From NCBI GenBank assembly GCA_934474225.1, contig CAKSLU010000015.1:1-35498 (forward strand): a DNA stretch of 35,498 nucleotides, read 5' to 3'. The notes below the pieces were generated by a model that did no database searches, was not told where the DNA came from, and saw only the letters and a list, made by a program, of their open reading frames with translations. The translations under genes and the position numbers were made by a program. Positions 31,901 through 35,498 of the stretch are shown here, in pieces (positions within the stretch are counted from its first letter, which is position 1; every line of letters starts with the position of its first letter). This DNA is from an uncultured Eubacteriales bacterium. GTDB lineage: Bacteria > Bacillota > Clostridia > Oscillospirales > CAG-272.

Positions 31901-33113
31901 CGGCTCGGGCACGGGCGCGGTGACCTACGCCGTTGTCGGCGGCACGGGCGATGCCACCATTGACGAAAACGGCGTTCTGACGCCCGTCAAGGTCGGCACT
32001 GTCAAGGTGACCGCGACCAAGGCAGGCGATGCGGACTTCGACCCCGTCACAAGCGCAGCGGTGGAAATCACCATCACGCAGGCTGCCTCCACAGGCGAGC
32101 CCAAGCACACGAGAATCACCTCCGGCGGCAAGACGCTGGATGACGCGGCGCTGACCGCGGTCGGCAGCACCCTCTCCCCTGCGGAAGGCGTGCTGGAATG
32201 GATCGACGACGCGGGCAATGTGCTGCCCGGCGACACCCGAGTCGAGAGCGGCAAGTCCTACAAGTGGCGCTTTACGCCCACGGATGGCAACTATGCGCCT
32301 CTGACCGGCGAAATCAGACTGTTCAGCAGATCCGGCAGCGGCAACTACACCTACTACTACATTGAAGCAACCGCCGGCAAAAACGGCTCCATCTCCCCTG
32401 TCGGCCGCACCTCCGTCCGCAGAGATATGGACATGACCTTCACCATCACCCCGGACGAGGGCTGCACCATCGCCAAGGTGCTGGTAGACGGCAAGGATGT
32501 GGGCGCTGTGACTTCCTATACTTTTGAGAAAGTCACAAAGGAACACACCATTGAGGCTCGCTTCACAAAGACCGGCGAAACTTCCGGCAAGTTTGCGGAT
32601 GTCTCGGCGGACAGCTACTACAAGGAAGCTGTTGATTGGGCGGTGGAGAACGACATTGTCAGCGGTGTGAGCAACACCCGCTTTGACCCCGACGGTCCCT
32701 GCACGCGCGCACAGGCGGTAACCCTTCTGTGGCGCATGGCGGGCTGCCCCGCGCCGAAGAGCACAAGCCACAACTTCACCGATGTGAAGCCCGGCAGCTA
32801 TTATGAGCAAGCGGTTCTCTGGGGTGTGGAAAACGGCATCATTGTCGGCACTTCGAAAACCACCTTCACCCCCGACGGCATCTGCACGAGAGCGCATGCC
32901 GTGGCGCTGCTCTACCGCGTGGCGGGCAATCCCGCAGTCAGCGGCACTGCCCGGTTCAGCGATGTAGCCCCCAACGCCTACTATGCAAACGCTGTTGCGT
33001 GGGCGGAGGAAAAAGGCATCACCACCGGCATCGGCGGCGGACGCTTCGGCGCCGACAACCATTGCACCCGTGCGCAGGCCGTAACCTTCCTGTGGAGATC
33101 CACGGTGAAGTAA
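22983..33113 (+). CDS. Giant secreted beta-helix / Ig-like surface protein with SLH anchor
   Basis: 3,376 residues, start ATG after GAGGAGGTCACT. Signal peptide 1-25 (cut after MAVLA), acidic linker to about 75. Four beta-helix modules follow (about 76-691, 692-1016, 1017-1416 and 1417-1837). Each has a YYLT/WYLT strand, a LNGHSI or LNGYSI start, an LxDCNG or LTDCN cap, then many GGGVYV...FTMxGGTITGN turns like those of polymorphic membrane proteins. Modules 2-4 open with a Cys/His knuckle: HPICGASCADGTH, HYLCGGSTCNGAGGH, HPVCGKSCADTAH. Residues 1838-3120 are Ig-like (MBG/YDG and Big_2 types: SNPSVATIDADTGVITLHSV, GNYTGTA). About 3120-3200 is an InlB B-repeat-like domain. Three SLH domains (3204-3376) anchor it to cell-wall polymer. 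Likely adhesin; ligand unknown. Confidence 0.93.
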   Translation: MKKRVLSLLLALALCFSMLPMAVLAEEAGVTATQTAQSGTADGGSGDADAIDEDTVDENPAVPDDEDGGITLFAEHAGDHGFSLPAGETWQGVSGLTSISDAGYYYLTRDVKVTAAAWQPKDGVVLDLNGYSISASSISNANGGVIKIGRGVTFTLADCNGSGKGKGIITHDSGKNGRGVFVDGGGVFYMYGGTITANHATLGNTVYGGGVYVEGVTKNSDTVGTFHMYGGTISSNTAYNSTGNSGGAGVYVGEGAAFYLHDGAISGNRVPESTRGSSSGGGVYVESKGTFIFEKGSVSGSYAPTEGGGIFVDTDGMLTMAGGTVTGNYAAKGGGVYVCSNSAGVAFTMTGGTIGGSTEDAANTAKFGGGVYAKGGCTLSGDAAISGNEAISSGEITNKDGHGGGVYIESGAFVLSDNAKVSGNTAKYAGGVSIFTEDASASFTMSGSAAVSGNAAESYGGVAVLGGSFTMESGKVTLNKATAGSAGGVAVGNGGSFTMRGGIISGNQACSTNEPSGGGVMCGVYHGDYVDTSKVDATGRFTMTGGTITGNNITGTNAKGGGVLLGPGSTMTISGDVQIAENWRGGELSGDVYEKGTDGTANNLWLDAYKDFDGVLQWACLTVVGQLSNTAAIGVGAKAATKTEPATIAVGDGYVLTAADKAHFTSDSDSYRVKYDGGNSRMLLVSTEHVAHPICGASCADGTHTEEAYWHGVSDLSAITVPGNYYLTKDIELTDTWTPVYGVVLCLNGHSITSKAYNTIKVKANCSLTLTDCNRSGEGNGKLKHAVDPNNSAYFVSGNAVYVAKDGVFVLYGGTITENEVLYNGNPGGAMYVDKGGIFQMHGGSITGNRIRFGLGGVVYVAGDFVMTGGEITGNQAVRTERAGANSYDKDLAFGGGVYVAQSGTMTVSGNVKIEQNERIVIDNATNYNILSRATGNVYLADGRTITISGALTGGAGSIGVTVANPPVDESTVTVAAGSGYTLTDTDAAAFAADAGSDYRVQPNGNTLELAVKIHKHYLCGGSTCNGAGGHTCEETIFTKWSDAESLPDSAGNWYLTTDVVISAAWEPMDGTVLDLNGHSIAVNGTATQGTNAITVKKGVHFTLTDCNGDEGVHRFTKYVQTTSTGLNGLFIPDDAGDIEITGGVITRIGDRKLGRGVFVYGASSVFTMYGGTICGNYFTNGGAGMTIESGTVNMYGGEIRGNCVSASAGAGVRIEEFGNFNMAGSAAIRENVSISTTDYGSKYGGGGGVYVYGKFTMSEHARIEDNRADKGNGGGVLVNSKGTFRMIGGDNYTLVLDNNYARGNGGGVYMDGTFEISGGVQSWVNSNGGTSNIYLTAGKTITITGNLLNFRNLGLTLETMPTAGNPVAFAKAGKNVTLSDRDADAFYADEHYSDGAYSVQRDGNTLYLYFGTPHKHPVCGKSCADTAHDSVLWTGIASLSEITGDGSYYLTNVVTLDEKWVCSYDISLCLNGYSITADGDFDAIEVGAGKSFTLSDCNGTNGQYAFRWLYALAPKWNPTKLDDGTNTKFIIDGGVITHAKSMSGRGVLVSDGASFTMYGGAIVGNMVETAGAGVSVAATASFSMYGGEITANVLSTEGSSGGGIWSAGTVVIGGSAQILRNSALRGDGGSGGGIYSSGTLTLTGSAAVRDNTIRNNTSSTNAAFGGGIYSAGTLTIAENAEVTGNSITNGGANGGGVYAAGGSVTLRDNAKITGNSILNATSMMRGCGIFVADGAALSVSGAVQVTDNRDSYGTPANVLLSGTDNVNPITVIGALSGASIGVRVPGSVLDTIDDTHTVIIATAETEGWIAADSFTGDNDEYPLRTSADGKTAQLFNHIHTWTYTTSEEDTADGETVAVIAASCTKTGCTASGGSVILSVQKVYTYDGNAKPVTVTDTLATGDKVSAVTYTRKNGANPITLDGAPTDAGEYIASITVGEGADAVTAEVTYKIDKLTPEASDFTFAPPTGLDYDGHEKHADFDTTLPVAFDVRYSYAGSDGFIFAPIGVGTYTVKVHVKYDTNWNEVTLSDPSWTFSILPVDYSVDIPAAWNEQKVIEGSSVFFALNNIDAFNVKWTGVNNEQFSNTLKWYTDSSCTTEVDRDTAFGTAGSTTLYWKFEFDAPDDNYIQGSKTGSIVVTVVKGAPQNVQFRNRDTEGTKTYGSAPFTLGAKNYTYEDGAIDDGTLTYTSSNPSVATIDADTGVITLHSVGTTVITATAPMVPGRYTETSVTYTLTVTPKQLYWNYLEIISGGEKFYDGTDSADIVVAVESKYLAPGDTLTVSGSAKYSDSNVWESSSIIFTPDAITTGNYRLSSEPFSFYGVRILPVTITVTPDAGQHKTYGDADPVLTYTYSSAVNGEVPAFDGALARAAGKDAGSYAIDIGTLALKDEGSFRAQNYTLTLSTDVVNFTIDKATPTITAAASQKVVKNDLGTDISDWAAFDNTDSDAKLVYTLEGAPAGITLTGSMLKAANAAATAGSFTIRVSAAATANFNAPADVLITVTAVEKANAGVHITNAPGSKTYGDDSFTLTATKTAPDDGTWSWTSSDADILEIISGADTGTPTIAVKKTDAVGATLTVVYTSATHYGTDTVTITVAAKAVTADMIADIPAAEYTGSAILPTPAVKHGAAMLVPGADFDFGYADNTNAGIATLTVTGKGNYTGTAAKAFTILPKSLGGAVITLDSTVLPYSGVEQTVSIVSVTLAGWTPVITAADYEIVGSSNKATDAADSLTLTIRGKGNYTGTAATTWKIEKINPEAADFDVSPALPATAVYDGNSKTVTIAPKSGIRGMGAVKVYYEAAFDITYPKSETAPTDAGTYKVTASVADGSNYNAAELALGTLTIEQAAGGTLTAYQFGQKYSDLAPKAIAPDYGELPAGQKWTYSITDTVFTGAAAVDPASVTIGADTGVMTYRLTAGEKNDTVTWTVTVSCRNYAEFTKEVVLTLTKDQQAALYVTGKTTVVYGETLQFGTEGGSGTGAVTYAVVGGTGDATIDENGVLTPVKVGTVKVTATKAGDADFDPVTSAAVEITITQAASTGEPKHTRITSGGKTLDDAALTAVGSTLSPAEGVLEWIDDAGNVLPGDTRVESGKSYKWRFTPTDGNYAPLTGEIRLFSRSGSGNYTYYYIEATAGKNGSISPVGRTSVRRDMDMTFTITPDEGCTIAKVLVDGKDVGAVTSYTFEKVTKEHTIEARFTKTGETSGKFADVSADSYYKEAVDWAVENDIVSGVSNTRFDPDGPCTRAQAVTLLWRMAGCPAPKSTSHNFTDVKPGSYYEQAVLWGVENGIIVGTSKTTFTPDGICTRAHAVALLYRVAGNPAVSGTARFSDVAPNAYYANAVAWAEEKGITTGIGGGRFGADNHCTRAQAVTFLWRSTVK

Positions 33114-33181
33114 ACCCGACAAAGGCTAACCGTTTATTTGCCGAGTTCCGCGCGGCATTACAGCAACAATTCCCTTATTTC

Positions 33182-33220
33182 AAAAGAGGTTTGTATCACA
33201 TTGTGATACAAACCTCTTTT
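33182..33220 (+). terminator. Terminator of the giant surface protein gene
   Basis: Perfect 18-bp stem (33182-33199 / 33203-33220) with ATT loop, A-run on one side and T-run on the other, so bidirectional. 68 bases past the stop. Confidence 0.92.
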
Positions 33221-33290
33221 TGCGTCAATTCATGTATAGCGAACGAATGCACAAGCGCGCAAAAACAGACATTTTTGTTCTGCTCAATAC

Positions 33291-33319
33291 TTGCAGATTG
33301 CCCGGAAAAAATATATAAT
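33291..33319 (+). promoter_or_regulatory. Promoter of the Nudix-GNAT operon
   Basis: TTGCAG (33291-33296), 17-base spacer, TATAAT (33314-33319), 38 bases before the ATG. Confidence 0.8.
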
Positions 33320-33357
33320 AGAAGCATAAACCCGAGGATGATTAAAAGGAGGTTTCT

Positions 33358-33744
33358 ATGACCGAAGTCGTAGCAGCTCTCATTTGGGAGGGCGGCAAAT
33401 TCATGATATGCCAACGCCCGGCACATAAAGCGAGAGGGCTCCTTTGGGAGTTTGTCGGCGGCAAGGTGGAGCCCGGCGAAACCAAAGAACAGGCGCTCAT
33501 CCGGGAATGCGGGGAGGAACTTGCTGTTACGCTCTCGGTCGGCGATGTGTTCATGGATGTTGTCCACGAATATCCCGATATCACGATGCATCTGACCCTG
33601 TTCAACGCCACGATTGCCGAAGGCGTTCCGCAAAAGCTGGAGCATAACGATATCCGGTGGATCACGCCGCGCGAAATCCCGAACTATGCCTTCTGCCCGG
33701 CGGATGCGGAGATACTCAAAAGAATCGTTGAGGTCTGCAAATGA
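33358..33744 (+). CDS. Nudix hydrolase, MutT-like (probable 8-oxo-dGTP diphosphatase)
   Basis: 128 residues, start after AAAGGAGGTTTCT. N-terminus MTEVVAALIWEGGKFMICQR and RPAHKARGLLWEFVGGKVE are typical of MutT-type enzymes. The Nudix box runs GGKVEPGETKEQALIRECGE then ELAV: the metal-binding Glu residues and the RE..EE core are kept, but Ala stands where the consensus has Gly (EExGU). Cleans oxidised nucleotides or related diphosphates; the substrate is inferred. The stop overlaps the next start as ATGA. Confidence 0.9.
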   Translation: MTEVVAALIWEGGKFMICQRPAHKARGLLWEFVGGKVEPGETKEQALIRECGEELAVTLSVGDVFMDVVHEYPDITMHLTLFNATIAEGVPQKLEHNDIRWITPREIPNYAFCPADAEILKRIVEVCK

Positions 33745-34184
33745 TTATCGAACTTGCGCAGAGCAAAGACAAGCCGAAGATTGCAAAGCTGGACTGCCAC
33801 GTACCGCCGTCACGCCTCGGGGAGTGCATTTATAGCGGTCTGGTGTATGTTCTCAAGGACGATTCCATCAAAAACGGAGGACAGAATCACAGGCTGAAGG
33901 GTCCTGTGGTCGGCGTGCTGCGTTACAGCCTGTTCTGGCAGACAATCCCGTTTGTCGACCTGCTGTACATTGATGCCGCATACCGCCACCAAGGCTTTGG
34001 CACGCAAATGATGAATCGCTGGGAAGAAACAATGATGACCTGCGGGTACAAGTATGCGATGACGAGCACGCAAGCCGATGAATCCGCATGGCGGTTTTAT
34101 GAAAAGCTCGGGTATCATAAGGTCGGCGGATTTCTTCCACCCGAACAAACCGCCGATGAGTGGATGTACTTAAAGCGGCTTTGA
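33741..34184 (+). CDS. GNAT family N-acetyltransferase
   Basis: 147 residues; ATG overlaps the Nudix stop. The acetyl-CoA site is at about residues 74-90: VDLLYIDAAYRHQGFGTQMM, matching the R/Q-x-x-G-x-G/A pattern as RHQGFG. The C-terminal SAWRFYEKLGYHKVGGF is the usual last motif. Cytoplasmic. The acceptor substrate cannot be told. Translationally coupled to the Nudix gene. Confidence 0.9.
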   Translation: MIIELAQSKDKPKIAKLDCHVPPSRLGECIYSGLVYVLKDDSIKNGGQNHRLKGPVVGVLRYSLFWQTIPFVDLLYIDAAYRHQGFGTQMMNRWEETMMTCGYKYAMTSTQADESAWRFYEKLGYHKVGGFLPPEQTADEWMYLKRL

Positions 34185-34226
34185 TCCGCTATAAGTTGGA
34201 ATACAAAAAATTACGAATTCAAATAG

Positions 34227-35093
34227 ATGCACAACATTGAAGCGAAAACCATCCTGTCCACAAAAAACGGTATGAACCTTTATCGCGGGTGCACGCACGG
34301 GTGCATATACTGTGACAGCCGCTCGGATTGCTACGGGATGAATCACGAATTTGAAGATATCGCGGTCAAAAGCAACGCGATTGAACTTTTGGAGGATGCG
34401 CTTTGCCGCAAGCGCAAGCCCTGCATGATTGGCACGGGCTCGATGTGCGATCCGTATATGCACTGCGAGGAAAAGCTCGGGCTGACCCGCCGTGCGCTGG
34501 AGGTTATCGACAAGTACAACTGCGGCGTGACGGTCATCACGAAATCCGACCGCATCCTGCGGGACATTGACCTATACGAACGGATCAACCGCCATTCCAA
34601 GGCGGCCGTGCAAATAACGCTGACTACGGCAGACGAGAACCTTTGCCGTATTATTGAGCCGAATGTCTGCACCACGCGCAGGCGCTACGATGTTCTGAAA
34701 GAGTTTCAAAAGCGCGGAATTCCCACAGTCGTGTGGCTTTGCCCGATTCTGCCGTATATCAACGACACAGAAGAAAATATGAACAGAATTCTCGACTATT
34801 GCTTTGACGCGGGCGTGAAAGGCATCATCAATTTCGGCTTCGGCGTGACGCTGCGTGCTGGCAATCGGGAATATTTCTACCGCAAGCTGGACGAGCATTT
34901 TCCGGAGTTAAAAGAGCGCTATATCCGCCGTTTCGGGGATTCTTACGAATGTGCCTCGGACAATTCTGCGGTACTGTGGAAACTGTTCACCGACCGCTGT
35001 CGGAAAGCCGGGGTGATGACTTCGCTGGGCGAGATTTTTGCCTATCTGCGCGAATACCCCGAGAGAAATGAACAGATCAGCTTGTTTGACTGA
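34227..35093 (+). CDS. SPL-family radical SAM protein
   Basis: 288 residues, start MHNIEAKTILSTKNGMNLYR. The radical SAM cluster site is CTHGCIYC (CxxxCxxC) within GCTHGCIYCDSRSDCY, followed by IGTGSMCDPYMHCEEKLGLT and VTVITKSDRILRDIDLYERI. This is the COG1533 / spore photoproduct lyase-like group; most members are of unknown function, and the true lyase is longer. The C-terminal half (about 190-288) has the group's usual NFGFGVTLRAGNREYFYRKL. No good ribosome site precedes the ATG; it lies 42 bases after the GNAT stop and is probably read from the same transcript. Confidence 0.9.
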   Translation: MHNIEAKTILSTKNGMNLYRGCTHGCIYCDSRSDCYGMNHEFEDIAVKSNAIELLEDALCRKRKPCMIGTGSMCDPYMHCEEKLGLTRRALEVIDKYNCGVTVITKSDRILRDIDLYERINRHSKAAVQITLTTADENLCRIIEPNVCTTRRRYDVLKEFQKRGIPTVVWLCPILPYINDTEENMNRILDYCFDAGVKGIINFGFGVTLRAGNREYFYRKLDEHFPELKERYIRRFGDSYECASDNSAVLWKLFTDRCRKAGVMTSLGEIFAYLREYPERNEQISLFD

Positions 35094-35183
35094 ATCGGCT
35101 GCAACCAAGACTTGAGACTTGCCGCGCGCGCTTTGAAAAGGCGTCGCCTTTTCGGCAATTCCTGCATAACCTGTCGCATAAAT

Positions 35184-35220
35184 ATAATAGGGGATGCCCC
35201 GATGGGACATCCCCTATTAT
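35184..35220 (-). terminator. Terminator of the tRNA-Pro-like element (inner side)
   Basis: 13-bp stem ATAATAGGGGATG / CATCCCCTATTAT with further pairing in the loop. It directly follows the CCA of the tRNA-like tail on the minus strand and is also placed to end the plus-strand SPL gene. Confidence 0.75.
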
Positions 35221-35360
35221 GGTCTGCGTTCCAAGGCTTGAACTTGCGGCCACAACCGGGAACCCCCAAAGCGTGTTTGCACGCTTTGGGGAACCCCGCA
35301 CCACCCCTCTGCGCCACAGGCGCAGGGGCTGCTCTCGGACACAACTTCAAGCTTTTCCGC
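35220..35360 (-). repeat. tRNA-Pro-like-tail palindromic element
   Basis: Minus strand. The direct tail arm (35251-35220) reads GGCCGCAAGTTCAAGCCTTG then GAACGCAGACCA, a tRNA T-arm and acceptor end with CCA. Inside it are two hairpins, CCCCAAAGCGTG-tttg-CACGCTTTGGGG (35264-35291) and CCCC..TGCGCC-aca-GGCGCAGGGG (35304-35328). Beyond them, 35341-35360 (ACAACTTCAAGCTTTTCCGC) is a decayed inverted tail arm. Same layout as the tRNA-Ser elements. A 32-base stretch (35220-35251) matches 35410-35441 with four differences. Confidence 0.7.
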
Positions 35361-35370
35361 TGCAAAAAAA

Positions 35371-35409
35371 GCAAAAGCGGAATGAACGCACGGTTCATTC
35401 CGCTTTTGC
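35371..35409 (-). terminator. Terminator of the tRNA-Pro-like sequence (outer side)
   Basis: Perfect 17-bp stem GCAAAAGCGGAATGAAC / GTTCATTCCGCTTTTGC followed on the minus strand by seven T. It starts one base after the CCA of the tRNA-like tail. Confidence 0.85.
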
Positions 35410-35486
35410 TGGTCTGAGTGACAAGACTTGAACTTGCGGCCTCTACCACCCCAAAACCGCACAATATATGGAAACTTCTGCCCGCA
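35410..35486 (-). pseudogene. Degenerate tRNA-Pro(UGG)-like sequence
   Basis: The minus strand ends AAGTTCAAGTCTTGTCACTC then AGACCA, close to the tRNA-Pro end (T-arm plus CACTCCGACCA). GGTTTTGGGG about 50 bases before the end resembles the tRNA-Pro anticodon loop with TGG. The 5' half does not form the matching acceptor (CTGAGTG absent) or a D-arm, so it does not look functional. Alternatively only the tail is tRNA-derived and this is the right part of another palindromic element cut by the window edge. Confidence 0.5.
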
Positions 35487-35498
35487 GGCAGGCAAGCT

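Noticed and set aside
23685..33122. Three very long minus-strand frames (about 1026, 836 and 706 codons) opposite the giant surface gene
   Set aside because: They arise from the codon bias of the repetitive GC-rich sense gene. Composition is His/Ala/Asp-rich without domains, no promoters or ribosome sites, and the sense frame has SLH and signal peptide.
33116..33180. Continuation of the giant gene or a small gene after its stop
   Set aside because: The TAA stop follows a complete third SLH domain, and the sequence up to the terminator has no start or ribosome site.
35042..35498. Open frames on both strands at the right edge (for example GRGRKFKSCHSDQQKR)
   Set aside because: Translations of tRNA-like tails and hairpins, of the same false-protein kind as at the tRNA-Ser locus.

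Overview
The window reads as chromosomal DNA of a Gram-positive anaerobe of the Clostridia, most like the GC-rich gut Oscillospirales/Ruminococcaceae. This is an inference from gene content: a complete Rnf complex with its ApbE flavin transferase, S-layer-homology (SLH) anchoring of a giant surface protein, COG4260 and flotillin SPFH proteins, strong GGAGG ribosome sites and TTGACA/TATAAT promoters. Most of the sequence is GC-rich. Two stretches (about 2.2-4.8 kb and 16.1-20.3 kb) are clearly AT-rich and look acquired.

Layout. 1-1408: the end of a zinc-ribbon/SPFH gene pair (minus). 1455-5235: a tRNA-Ser(UGA) gene followed by an array of about 100-bp palindromic elements made from inverted copies of the tRNA 3' end, each joined to a near-identical intrinsic terminator. 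Between broken copies sit an IS30 transposase remnant, two lipoprotein genes with duplicated promoter regions, and a truncated sigma-region-4 gene. 5017-5190 is a separate array of short hairpins. 5273-7499: a four-gene minus-strand cluster (lipoprotein, Imm32-like, DUF7660-like, small membrane protein). 7514-14544: a nine-gene minus-strand operon in transcription order apbE, NusG_II, Gx-transporter, rnfC, D, G, E, A, B, with mostly 1-4 bp overlaps, one promoter and one terminator. It encodes an ion-pumping ferredoxin:NAD oxidoreductase and the enzyme that attaches its FMN.

14672-20832: a divergent MATE efflux gene whose last 528 bp are repeated at 20302-20829. The 4.2 kb AT-rich segment between the copies carries a three-gene minus-strand cluster (zinc-ribbon/TPR-like protein, membrane protein with a DUF6273-like C-terminus, small protein) under a promoter with a palindromic site just downstream. 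20860-22551: a flotillin gene (minus). 22697-33220: a 3,376-residue secreted protein with four beta-helix modules, each of the last three opened by a Cys/His knuckle, then Ig-like domains and three SLH domains. 33291-35093: a housekeeping trio (Nudix hydrolase, GNAT acetyltransferase, SPL-type radical SAM). 35184-35498: a second tRNA-derived palindromic element, apparently from tRNA-Pro, with the same architecture as the tRNA-Ser elements.

The most unusual signal is that the two ends of the window carry the same composite design built on two different tRNAs: tRNA 3' end, CCA, intrinsic terminator, inverted tRNA-tail arm, two GC-rich hairpins, direct tRNA-tail arm, terminator. At the Ser locus these elements bracket accessory genes. 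I do not recognise them as a named repeat family.
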